DNA of 14,703 bases from Brachionus koreanus (Eukaryota; Rotifera; Eurotatoria; Ploima; Brachionidae). The translations under genes and the position numbers were made by a program. The stretch spans positions 821,630 through 836,332 of the forward strand of contig PJRA01000011.1 in NCBI GenBank assembly GCA_016987375.1, written 5' to 3'. The notes below the pieces were generated by a model, which had not been told where the DNA came from, did not search any database, and was given only the letters and a program-made list of their open reading frames with translations. How positions within the stretch are numbered: the stretch's first letter is position 1; each line of letters opens with the position of its first letter. Below, in pieces: positions 1-8,722 of the stretch.

Positions 1-240
1 CTTAGAATTAGTTTGTACAAACTTGTACAACATTGTATTCTTTACAGAACCATTTTTGCACAATTAGAAAAATAATTATATAGTTTTTCTTTTATGTACT
101 GTAATTTTTGTACTAAAATTTCACATTGCCATAATTAAACTTTTTCGTAATTTTTAAACTTTTTTTTCAATCAGAAATTTAAAATAAAAAAAAAACATTA
201 AAATTAACTAATTTTTTTTGCAAAATATGCTTATTTTCAT

Positions 241-480
241 GGAAAAAAAAGTAAAAAGAAAAGGTTACACAAAGGGTCGAAAAAACCTCTACTGGTTTTG
301 AGCGATAACAAGCTTACACGTGTATGTCAGAATTTTTTTTTTGATTGAACCAGTTTAGTATAATCAGGTTCGACACTAGAAGAATATATTAAAAATTAAA
401 AATCTTTTGCCAAGCGTTTAAGTGCAGCCGACCATTTACAGAATGCATTATGGCTGTTACACACATTAGACAAACAATAA
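241..480 (+). CDS. 3' end of an unrecognised split gene (last two exons)
   Basis: Not recognised. The first exon is open from 208 and ends at 321 with codons reading ...KKPLLVLSDNKLTR, followed directly by a good donor, GTATGT, at 322. The 93-nt intron (322-414) ends in CCAAG. The last exon, 415-480, joins in phase 0 and reads RLSAADHLQNALWLLHTL then DKQ and TAA, a likely amphipathic helix. The stop codon lies inside an AATAAA signal. The 5' edge of the first exon is not resolved: several AG sites lie at 250-273, and a Lys-rich stretch there may be exon or intron. An alternative acceptor at 441 is also in phase. The minus strand of 370-500 is open too, so strand choice rests on the splice pair, phase match and poly(A) signal. 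Upstream exons lie outside the window. Confidence 0.45.
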
Positions 481-481
481 A
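476..481 (+). terminator. AATAAA poly(A) signal overlapping the stop codon
   Basis: AATAAA at 476-481 contains the TAA stop (478-480) of the preceding exon. It predicts a 3' UTR of only about 15-30 nt. Confidence 0.4.
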
Positions 482-979
482 GCTGGTCATGATATTTCAA
501 AAAATGTCAAAATCCAAAAACTAAATTATTTAGTAAACAAAATGAAAAAAAATTTTGAGAAATTTCACAAAAAATCTAAAAATATTAAAATTTAAATTCA
601 ATTTTTAGAAAAATGGCAATTTTAACCTAAAAAGAATTGTATCTAAAAAATAAATTATTGACTAAACAAGCAAACTAAACATTTATTTAATAATTCTTTT
701 TTTTTTTTTTTAAAAATTCTTTATTATACTATATTTTTAGCTTTAAAATAAATTATTTTTTAAATTTAAAATTCATTTACACACTTTTGCTAATCCTTAA
801 ATTTATTTAATTAACAAGGATATTTAAATGGTTCAGAACAAAAATTCAAATCTAAATTGTTTTTATACAATAAATAAAATAATTTAATAATTTTAAAATA
901 AAGTTAAATAAATTAGAGTAAAAAGGAAAACTTTAATAATAAATAAATAACTCTAATAACATTAAAGACTCTTGCAGAA
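482..979. other. AT-rich spacer between two convergent genes
   Basis: Long A and T runs with no coding-like stretch or clear repeat. On the minus strand an ATTAAA-type signal (937-932) and an AATAAA (807-802) could serve the gene ending at 980. Both motifs are common by chance at this base composition. Confidence 0.5.
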
Positions 980-1948
980 TTATAGTAAACACGAATGTTT
1001 TTTATCGTTTGTATTTTGTAAGCTGAATATTTTTTTTGAAAACTCTTCTAAAGGTAGCACATTTTTTGACTTGAGATTGGAATCGGACTTGCTGATGCGA
1101 CTAGTTTGAAGTAGAGTGGGTTTTTTGTGTAGATTGTAGTGTAAATTGAGAAGACTTTCGCGCACTTGTAGCGGAATCCAGTTCGGATCGAGTAGATCCC
1201 TTGATTTCGGATTTTCAGACATGGCCGTATTCCTGACCAATTTTTTAAAATATCTTGAACTTTTAAAAACCGGCTCATTTGATTCATTCGAATCTCTAAT
1301 ATTTATCTCGTCCTTAGACTGCATAGACAACGTTCTATCCGAATTTTTTATTTCGCTGAGAAGAGGCTTTCGAAACTTGGACTTAGCGTACAAAGTTCTG
1401 CGGTCTGAAACTCGTTTTTGTGTATTCTTTGAGAATTGATAAACAATACGGTTCGAGGACCGATCGAAAAATTTGGCTCGGACAATGTCGGTCTGCGTTG
1501 GGTTATAGGACAGTGAGAGTGCGTGTTCGGGAAGAAGATGTTTTAGCTTGAAACGATTGTAATAGTCTCTGGAATAGGACCAGTAGGGCTTGTAGACCGT
1601 ATCTGATCTTAGACAAACGCTCAGTCGAGGCTCCGAATTCGAGCGAATCCTCGACTTTAAACTAGGCTTATTAATAGCATTCTTGGGATATTTGCTGATT
1701 GAATTTTCCAAAGGAGATTTTTTCACGCTTGAAAATCGTGGATAAGTCGGCTTTTTGCGGTAAATAATTGTGTCTTGTTCATTTTTGACTATTTTTACTT
1801 CCTCGATGTGCATAGGCTCGCTGCTGTACGGTGGCAGCATCGGAGGTATGGTGCGTAGCTTTTGATATTTACTCAAGCAAAGCAGAATAGACAGCACCCA
1901 TAGACTTAAAACGATGAGAATCAGGAGTAATTCACCAACTGGTATCAT
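980..1948 (-). CDS. Unrecognised single-pass membrane protein, basic, 322 aa
   Basis: Not recognised as a known family. The ORF is uninterrupted and clearly less AT-rich than its flanks, which supports real coding. After a 6-residue lead (MIPVGE), residues 7-25 form one strongly hydrophobic helix (LLLILIVLSLWVLSILLCLS), followed at once by K-Y-Q-K-L-R. The positive-inside rule would place the long tail in the cytosol (N-out, C-in signal anchor). Residues 60-322 are rich in Ser, Lys, Arg and Asn with no other membrane segment. They hold several S/N-S-E/D phospho-site-like patches (RSNSEPRLS, SKSDSNLKSKN), so the tail is probably largely disordered. The C-terminus is KKHSCLL and is not a CaaX box. 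An in-frame TAA lies 27 nt upstream of the ATG at 1948, so this start is used unless an upstream exon splices in; acceptor-like AG sites at 1969-1979 allow that. Confidence 0.8.
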   Translation of the reverse strand: MIPVGELLLILIVLSLWVLSILLCLSKYQKLRTIPPMLPPYSSEPMHIEEVKIVKNEQDTIIYRKKPTYPRFSSVKKSPLENSISKYPKNAINKPSLKSRIRSNSEPRLSVCLRSDTVYKPYWSYSRDYYNRFKLKHLLPEHALSLSYNPTQTDIVRAKFFDRSSNRIVYQFSKNTQKRVSDRRTLYAKSKFRKPLLSEIKNSDRTLSMQSKDEINIRDSNESNEPVFKSSRYFKKLVRNTAMSENPKSRDLLDPNWIPLQVRESLLNLHYNLHKKPTLLQTSRISKSDSNLKSKNVLPLEEFSKKIFSLQNTNDKKHSCLL

Positions 1949-1968
1949 GCTATCTCGTGCAGTAACAT
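1945..1968 (-). promoter_or_regulatory. Seven-codon uORF overlapping the main start
   Basis: An upstream ATG at 1968 reads MLLHEIA then TGA. The TGA overlaps the start codon of the 322-aa ORF as ATGA. A T8 tract ending in AAG and a CACTAG immediately precede the upstream ATG and look like a 3' splice site. If the transcript includes it, the uORF could limit or couple translation of the main ORF. Confidence 0.35.
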
Positions 1969-1979
1969 CTAGTGCTTAA

Positions 1980-3030
1980 AAAAAATTTATTTCTAGCATA
2001 TTTTTTGACAATTCGTGTTCAATTAGGACCAAATTAGTCGGAAATGCTATTGACTGATTTATGCAGACAAAGCTTGGATTTGACGCATTTATTTTCATAT
2101 GAATTTTTTTTTTAGTGGATAATTGAATAGATTAGATCTGAAGCTAATTTAGATAATTATGTCTTGGTAGAATATAACCTTAAAAGTTAAATGGCACACT
2201 AGGTTTTAAAAACATCTGCGAGTAATTTTTTATCTTATTAATAGAGCCAAATGTTCATTCCATTTATGGAATTATTTTAGGCTTTTGGTTTTAAATGTAA
2301 ACTATTTTAAATTAACAATTTTGGTTAAGCTGTTAGAAAAGGTGGGAGGAGATTGATACATTTTGAAAAAATTAATGCCAAATTAAAAATTAAATTCTAA
2401 ACAATTAGGCTTGAGTGCACCATTAAATATCTCGGAAATTTTTTGATAGACCATCAATCAAGAATTTTTGCTGCTAATTCATTTTAAATTGTTTAGATTT
2501 TGAGATTTTTTTAGAAAAATTTATTTTGATCAGTATTTTTACTATGTTTGATAAGTTTTTAAAATTGTAATTGACATTCATGAATTGAACTAAATAAAAT
2601 TTTAGATAAATAAAAACAGTTAAGCTCATTTTTTAAATATTAACCTTGAAAAAAAACTTAATTTTGTTATTCTTATTATTTAAGGATAAATTTTTTCATG
2701 ATTTTTTTTTTTTTAAATAATTTTTTTATTTACTATTGCTCAAAAAATATTAGGACAAGAACATTATATTTACAGTACAATTTGAATTCTAATTTTTTCT
2801 TTTTTCAGATTTTCTTGCAAAAAAATCATCGATATTAATGAATAAATTCCTAATTTTTTCCTGAAACAAAAGGTTTTCATTAAATTTATCGAAATAGAAA
2901 AATTTCTAAATCAATCTTCTCAATCATCGATAAGTATAAAACTAAGAATTGATTGTTAAATTTTCCTTAAATTTAATTATAATCTGAAAAATAAAAATAT
3001 TGAAAATCTTAGCTTTAAATTTTAGTAAAC
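1980..3030. other. AT-rich spacer, no confident gene
   Basis: The only coding-like item is a 40-codon minus-strand ORF (2098-1976, starting MKINASNPSFVCINQSIAF) just upstream of the membrane-protein gene. ORFs of that length are expected by chance here. It has no GTAAG/GTATG-type donor and is not in frame with the gene, so I do not call it. The rest is AT-rich with T and A runs. Confidence 0.45.
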
Positions 3031-3231
3031 TTACAGTTTCGGCCTTGGTGCCCTTACCTTAAAATAATATTGAAATGATCGAAAAGATTCGACTCAGGGC
3101 TACTAACGTTAGTGCCAAATTTAACGCATCTGACTTATTTGACACGTTTACATAAATTCGGCCTGACGGACTTAATTTTGAGAAAATGCAGAGGAGATCT
3201 GATCCAGATGTTCAAGATCATGAACAAAATT
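3031..3231 (+). mobile_element. Decayed non-LTR retrotransposon: C-terminal end of RT ORF
   Basis: Translation gives the typical tail of LINE reverse-transcriptase ORFs, spread over two frames. One frame from 3031 reads ...WCPYLK (family pattern VWSPYLKKDI). A second, from 3063, reads NNIEMIEKIRLRATN (family pattern I-EK-QRRATK-V). The first frame is resumed at about 3106 with VPNLTHLTYLTRL, then GLTDLILRKCRGDLIQMFKI (family pattern L--L--RR-RGDLI-MYKI-N). Two frameshifts, a TAA and the short length show it is dead. The match could continue weakly to about 3300. The motif is shared by the CR1/Jockey/L2/RTE-like groups, so I do not assign a clade. No catalytic RT core, endonuclease domain or 3' tail is visible nearby. 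Confidence 0.75.
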
Positions 3232-3300
3232 ACTACTACTGCAACTGCTTTTACACTAGAAAACCTGCGGGGTTTTTTAGGCCCCTTTTTAAAAAATTAA

Positions 3301-4589
3301 AACTTAAATATTTTTTGATAGAAATTAAATTTCATAAAATAACTTTTAAAAAATTAAAATCTTGTTTTTAATTCTTAAAAAAAATTTAATTAATTTTTAG
3401 AAGAATATTTAATTTGTCTTCATAACTAAATTTGAAATATTTATTAATAATCATCTGGGTTTTCTAGTGTTCATTTTTAGTAAAACAAAAAAGGCAAAAA
3501 AAATCAATTTTCAATTTTTTTTAATAAATTTCGATAAAAGGAGATACTTTTTGTTTATTTATTTATATTTTTATCAAAATTTGCTTTTTTTTTTACACTT
3601 AAAAGAAAATTTTAGTGGGATTTACAGTATTCAATAAAAATACAAAGTGATAAATTTTAGGAAAATTAAAGAAATATGTGTCAAAAAATATATTGTTTGA
3701 TCAGGCCTGAATAGGGCAACTGATAATCTAAAAAAATTTAAGGTCAAAAACAAATAAGTCAAATGGTTAATTTTTGCGTCAAATATAAAAATATGATTTA
3801 ATTTTAAAAAATTTTTGTTTTTCGATATTCTTTTTTCAAAATTTCCTTTTTTACCATGTATTACCCTTTTTTGCGTAATTTTACGTAAACCCATTTTTTT
3901 TCACAAATCAACTTTACGTTAATGGTATTCAACAATTCCGTCTAAGAAGCTTAGACTTTTCAAGAGTGTTTTTCATCTTTAATAATTTTCAAATATTTTA
4001 AATTAGGGTGTATCTCTTTTTTGTTGCTATAAAAGCTAATATTATTAAATAACGAATAAAAAAATTATTAAATAGAGTTATTTTTGATATATTCTTTAAA
4101 GGAAAAATTATTAGTTAAAATTGAATAATTTCAGTATAACAAAATTAAAAAAAAAAATTTCTCATCAAAATTTGCTATTTTTTAAGCCATCAAAGAAATT
4201 TAACATGAAAATCCCCTTAATTTGTTAAAACAATTAATGAGAGCAAAAAATCTTCAAAGTGTAAACATAGTGGAAGACAACTGATATTTTTTTGGTTTAA
4301 AATTGGTAATTTTAGCGATATAATGTGTTTTAAGAAATTTAAAAAATAAAAAAAATTGATTTGATCAATTAGAAAATTAACAATCCATTTTAATTTTTTT
4401 TAAATAATAACTAATGTTCTTTTTAATTTTCAACCTCGCAAATAAATGCCTAATGAAATGTTCCTTGAGTTATTAAAATAAATTTGTCTCTTAATTTGAA
4501 ATTTTAATCAATATTTTTTGCTTCTTTTTTGGTAAAAGCGGTTTTCTTAGGATAAATTTTGTTTTTTTATGAATTTATTTCCTCAATAT
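3301..4589. other. AT-rich DNA without a confident gene
   Basis: An 87-codon minus ORF (3894-3631) is mostly AT-rich Phe/Leu/Ile/Lys codons and looks like chance. Its central part follows a T7-AG acceptor-like site, but no credible partner exon was found. A 17-nt perfect hairpin, GTCTAAG-AAG-CTTAGAC, lies at 3940-3956. A short plus-strand open patch near 4207-4283 has protein-like codons but no splice or start context. Confidence 0.45.
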
Positions 4590-5040
4590 GTTTTGATATT
4601 TTGATCTTTCTACATGCTTTAACTTCAAAGTCCATCTCAATAATGAAAAAAATGGCACTAAAGTATCAATTTCAGTTCTAGCCTTGAAATAATCACCAAT
4701 TTTTTTTATCTGTTGTGGTTCTAATCACATTTACCTTCACAAACAGCCAAATTATGGTTAGATTTCACTAGTACTTCACGTAATCATGAAGCTTTATGTT
4801 ATATTTTTTTACAATAACTAACAAGCTTTTCTTTTCTCCAATAACCACGTTTTGTTTAAATAAACATGTTGGCCCGAAGGTCCAACAACAAACCATTCTT
4901 TAATTATCAAACCCCCAAACCTTAGGTAGGTAACAAACCTGAGATAAAACCTCAACAAATCATGAGTCTAATCATGAGTATAAAAATAAATACATGAGTT
5001 TAATTTGTGTGAGCAAACGTATAAATTGAGCGAATGTATT
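4590..5040. other. Compositionally distinct patch, hairpin and short ORFs, function unknown
   Basis: This patch has more C and G than its flanks. 4867-4887 is an inverted repeat that on the minus strand folds as a 6-bp stem, a bulged A, two C-G pairs and a UUCG loop. Several short open frames overlap on both strands: plus about 4590-4690 (ends KNGTKVSISVLALK), plus from ATG 4866 (MLARRSNNKPFFNYQTPKP, then TAG, then open again for 23 codons), and minus from about 4895 (MVCCWTFGPTCLFKQ...). No set of splice sites joins them convincingly. It could be exons of an unresolved gene, a transposon remnant or a structured RNA. Confidence 0.35.
4959..5002 (+). repeat. Three short direct repeats around CATGAGT
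   Basis: ATCATGAGTCTA (4959-4970) is followed directly by ATCATGAGTATA (4971-4982), and TACATGAGTTTA follows at 4991-5002. A weaker relative, AATCATGAAG, is at 4782-4791. Just downstream, GAGCAAACGTAT (5011-5022) and GAGCGAATGTAT (5028-5039) form a second imperfect pair. Confidence 0.5.
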
Positions 5041-5887
5041 CCTGTTTTAGAAAAATTAAGATATTAATGCTAAAGCAGATATTATTTAATTTCTTTGACT
5101 TCCTAATGAGCTAAATTTTGGTTACGTAAAGATATTTGATGAAAATTAATCATATTAAAGAAATATTTAAAAAAAAAGGTTTATAAAAGAGTCTAGCTGT
5201 AAATCATTGCACATATAATATATTTTTTATTTAGCATAAAACCTTAACTAAATTAGTTATATCCTAAAGGATTCTACTTACATTAGTAGATGCGACATTA
5301 TATATTACAGTAAATTGGATTAAACATGATATGCGAAACATGAAAATACATCTCTGAATCAAATTTAATAATTATAAAATACTAAAAAGCTTTTAAAAAA
5401 AATTTTTCATGATGGTAAATTAAAAATTAATTTTTTTTGTCAAGAGGAAATATCAGATTTTTTTCGTTTTTGGAATTTTTTAGAAGTTCACTAAAAACTT
5501 TTCTAACACAAGTAATGTAATGTAAATGCATTCTTAAAATGATTATATAATGAAATCTTTTTTGATCGGAGAAATAAAAATAGAGAAAACAAAATTATTG
5601 TAATTGAGTTGATGAATTTTGCCATGTTAATTAAGAGATTATTAAAATACAAAAAAGGTCTAGTAACATTTTAATGAAAGAAATTATATTTCTGTGTAGA
5701 TGAATTTTTTTTTTGACAGATATTATCGATTTTTTGAAGAAAATTCCTATGAAATATAAATTAAATGATTTAACTGAATAAAATAATAATACAATTTTTG
5801 TTTATAAATAAGCAGTCATTTATCTTTTTTTATTTAACTGGTTAATTAGAATATATGAAAATTAAATGAATTGGTTTAATTTGATTT
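5041..5887. other. AT-rich spacer
   Basis: No gene seen. It holds the likely 3' UTR of the minus-strand gene that ends at 5888, with AATAAA on the minus strand at 5834-5829, 54 nt after its stop. There is a small hairpin, CTACT/AGTAG, at 5274-5289. Confidence 0.5.
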
Positions 5888-7224
5888 CTAATCTTTTTCT
5901 TCTTTGCCAAAAGTTTCCACCACGTGATATTTTTCTATCAAATTTAAAAAAAAAAGATAAGACTATATGAGTCGAATCAAAAAACAATTTTTTAAATAAT
6001 CAAATATTTTAAAAAAATAAAATACATGTAAATAAACTAAAAAAGAATCTCACATTTAGAAATAATAAAGAATAATTAATATCTTGAAATAGCTCTTTTT
6101 TTTTTTAATTACTACAGAATATTATATAAAAATATTAACATCACTAACTAAAATAAATAAATAAAAATACAAATTTTTGTAGTTTCTTACTAATCTCTTT
6201 TTTTTAAGGGAATTTTCTAGGCCAATATTTCAGAAATATATTTTATTTGGTTAAAAAAATGTTTTTATTTAAGAATCCTTATCAATCTTATTCAATTACT
6301 TATTTCCATTCAGATTTACTTATAATCCCATATGGTCTAGTGGTTAGGATTCCTGCCTTTCACGCAGGCGGCCCGGGTTCAATTCCCGGTGTGGGAAGAC
6401 TTTTTTTTCGCATTTAAATTATTATTGAAATTGAACATGTTTATTTTACAAATTCAAAATCTAATGCTTTAAATAATATACACCGTTAGCAAAAAATTGA
6501 CAAAATTCCTATTCAACAAACGTTCCAGAAATAAATTAATGGCTTTAAAAAGCTTTACATATGATTTGAAAATTTCTGTTATAACTTACATTATTTTTTT
6601 ATTTAATATTGGAAAATTAAAACAAATTTATGATTTCAGTCCTAGTTTGTTTAATAAAAATGACAAACTTTAGATTAAATTTTTTTATCCTCATGAACGA
6701 GCTTAACTTATCGATTTATAATAATCACCGTCGAGAACGTGAGCACTTATCGATGATTTTTTTTTAAATGCTTGGATTAGATAAAACTATCAGCATACTT
6801 GAAATCCAATTTTAATTAAAAACATTAAGAAATTATGAAAAATACATTCACTAATTTATTTTCTTTGATCAAAAATTAATTAATTTAAATTAAAATATCT
6901 TAATTTGTAAATTAAAGTGCATGGAAAATAATTTTTATAAGTAATTAGTTACATTTATCAAAAAAAATTCTTACTAGGCGGTAGAAGAGGAAACCGAGAA
7001 GATTTTTTGTCCAGGCATTTTTCTTTTTCGATTAGGCTTAAAATTTTTACAAGTATTTGATTATTTGTTTGAATTGGCTCTTTTTCTATGAAGTAATCAT
7101 TTGAATAAGATAATTCACTGAATTTCGTCTTACTTAATTTTATCAATGTGACCAAAATATTCCCTGGTACCCTTGGGGATTTTGTGATGTTGGCATTTTT
7201 TAAAACTTTGGTCAAATCAGACAT
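5888..7224 (-). CDS. Small two-exon gene, unrecognised, 98 aa
   Basis: Not recognised. Exon 1 (7224-6975) starts MSDLTKVLKNANITKSPRV and ends ...SSRFPLLPP plus one base, exactly at a strong donor, GTAAGA. Exon 2 (5934-5888) follows a T10 tract and TTTGATAG acceptor and reads KYHVVETFGKEEKD then TAG. The phases agree (one base out, two bases in, giving Lys at the junction), and an AATAAA lies 54 nt past the stop. Codon choice in exon 1 is protein-like, with an acidic/basic mix and no membrane segment or known motif. The 1040-nt intron carries tRNA-Glu copy 1 on the opposite strand. Without splicing, exon 1 reads through to SKNFF and TGA at 6958. TAACTTTAG sits directly before an upstream ATG at 7232 that opens a 6-codon uORF. 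Additional internal exons cannot be excluded. Confidence 0.42.
6326..6397 (+). tRNA. trnE: tRNA-Glu (UUC), copy 1
   Basis: A complete 72-nt cloverleaf. The acceptor stem is TCCCATA/TGTGGGA with discriminator A6397. The anticodon stem is CCTGC/GCAGG around loop CTTTCAC, with anticodon TTC at 6359-6361. The T stem is CCGGG/CCCGG. The A box TGGTCTAGTGG (6333-6343) and B box GGTTCAATTCC (6376-6386) are the internal RNA polymerase III promoter. There is no intron and CCA is not encoded. It lies in the predicted intron of the minus-strand gene 7224-5888, in antisense orientation. Confidence 0.97.
6401..6408 (+). terminator. Pol III terminator of tRNA-Glu copy 1
   Basis: A run of eight T starts 3 nt after the tRNA 3' end. 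Confidence 0.8.
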
Positions 7225-7234
7225 TTTGGCATCT

Positions 7235-8084
7235 AAAGTTAATTAGAATTTAATTCAAACCACCAAGTAATTAAGCTTCCAGTCAATGAGCAGACAATGA
7301 ACTAAAAAATATTGTAAATTAATAATAATTTTAAAATTCAATCATATTCATGAATTTAGCATACTTGACTTTAAAAAAAAAATCTAATTATACACACTTG
7401 TTTTATTAGAATTGAGAAAATTACTTCCTCTTATATATCATTTTAATCTTCCTGTTAATAAAAAAAAAACTCGAAATTGTCAAAATCAATTTTCATGATG
7501 TTTAAAATTTTTTTTCCATTTGAGACGAATGTTTATGAATTTTGTTCATGTACAACTAAATGAAGCCTAAACGAAATAGTTTTATTACACTATTTTCCTA
7601 TAGATAAATTTTATTTATTTGATATTTGAAACTCTATGTGTCTGAAGCAATTTCATATTGACTAGTGATGATGCTTTAAGCTTAATTTATTTTAAGTTTA
7701 ATTTATTTTTTTTAAAGAATAACAAATACCATATTAATTTTAATTTCTATTTCATCACTTTGTTTGATTTATTAATCAATGTAATTCATGTAAACATTTG
7801 ATTATTGATTTTTGGTATAAAAGAATTAAGAAATTTTAAAAATTATAAAAAAGTCAAAAAAGTTTTTAAAGTAAATTAGCCTTTATCAAGTTCTTTAAAT
7901 TTATTCATATTCAATTTTGTTTTTGCCAAAAAATTATATCTCTCAACTTTACTGTGAGTAAAAGCTAATTAATTTAAAAATCAAATAAAATCTAAAGAAT
8001 CTTATCATACTAATCCAACTTTATTATATAAAAGGTAGATTTTAGATTAATGTTCTAACTCAAACTGCATTAAAAATTTTTTAG
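7235..8084. other. AT-rich spacer between divergent small genes
   Basis: No confident gene. 7260-7305 is slightly GC-richer and could be promoter or 5' UTR of the minus-strand gene starting at 7224. A short minus-strand open patch at about 7674-7617 (ASSLVNMKLLQTHRVSNIK, with stop inside AAATAAATAAA) resembles a last exon, but its acceptor is poor. Confidence 0.4.
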
Positions 8085-8093
8085 GATTCTATA

Positions 8094-8722
8094 ATGTTTG
8101 AAAAACACCTACCAACCAGGTTCAATTGCCGGTATGAGTTTAACATTTTTCAACTTAATTTTACTTCGAAACTCACTATTTAAAAATACAAGTTTATATT
8201 GAATATAAATGTAAAAATATTCTCTATTAGAAAAATATTTTATATTAATTTTAAATTATAAAATTATTCAATTATTTTTTTAATTTTAATTTTCCTTTTC
8301 AAATAAAAATATTAGAATCATGGATCATGTCTAACATGAATTTCATGTTTCTACTGGAGTCAAAAAAATCTAGAAAATAGTGATTAAAAATTTAAAATCT
8401 TCCCAAATTTAATTAGCAAATCATCAAGAATTTATTAAGAATTTAATAATTTAATTAATCCATATCCCATATGGTCTAGTGGTTAGGATTCCTGCCTTTC
8501 ACGCAGGCGGCCCGGGTTCAATTCCCGGTGTGGGAAGATTTTTATTTTTCCATTGTTCGATATTACAGCCTGCCTTATAAAGCGAACCAAAACTTTGACG
8601 AATCCATATTTAGCACCATATCGCTTTTAAAACATTTTGGAATTATACCGCATGCTCCAGATATAATTTTTAAGCTTTGGGTCTGTATTAAAAACAAGTT
8701 TTTAGTTTCAATGCGGTATTAA
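8094..8722 (+). CDS. Small two-exon gene, unrecognised, 63 aa
   Basis: Not recognised. Exon 1 (transcribed from 8085, ATG at 8094) follows a T6-AG acceptor-like site and reads MFEKHLPTRFNC plus CG up to a strong donor, GTATGA, at 8132. Exon 2 (8569-8722) follows TTGTTCGATATTACAG and reads LPYKANQNFDESIFSTISLL, then KHFGIIPHAPDIIFKLW and ...VSMRY TAA. Phases match (two bases out, one in, giving Arg). The exon 2 codons are much less AT-rich than the flanks. AATAAA follows at 8797-8802, 75 nt past the stop. No signal peptide; one weakly hydrophobic stretch (PDIIFKLWVCI). The 437-nt intron holds tRNA-Glu copy 2 in the same orientation. The AG just before exon 1 suggests either an upstream exon or a spliced 5' leader. 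Exon 1 also resembles a tRNA-Glu relic. Confidence 0.42.
8465..8536 (+). tRNA. trnE: tRNA-Glu (UUC), copy 2
   Basis: Identical over all 72 nt to copy 1, with anticodon TTC at 8498-8500. Upstream flank differs from the other copies. It lies in the predicted intron 8132-8568 of the plus-strand gene, in sense orientation, and ends only 32 nt before that intron's acceptor. Confidence 0.97.
8539..8543 (+). terminator. Pol III terminator of tRNA-Glu copy 2
   Basis: T5 starts 2 nt after the tRNA end, with a second T5 at 8545-8549. Confidence 0.7.

Noticed and set aside
361..380. B-box-like GGTTCGACACT
   Set aside because: No A box at proper distance and no foldable arms; it lies within a predicted intron.
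1146..1439. 97-codon plus ORF and a 79-codon minus ORF within 1048-1287
   Set aside because: Both are out-of-frame shadows of the 322-aa membrane-protein gene, which has better composition and full length.
3631..3894. 87-codon minus ORF (MGLRKITQKRVIHG...)
   Set aside because: Mostly AT-driven Lys/Asn/Phe/Ile codons with no known motif. The GC-richer centre after a T7-AG site might be an exon, but no partner with matching phase was found.
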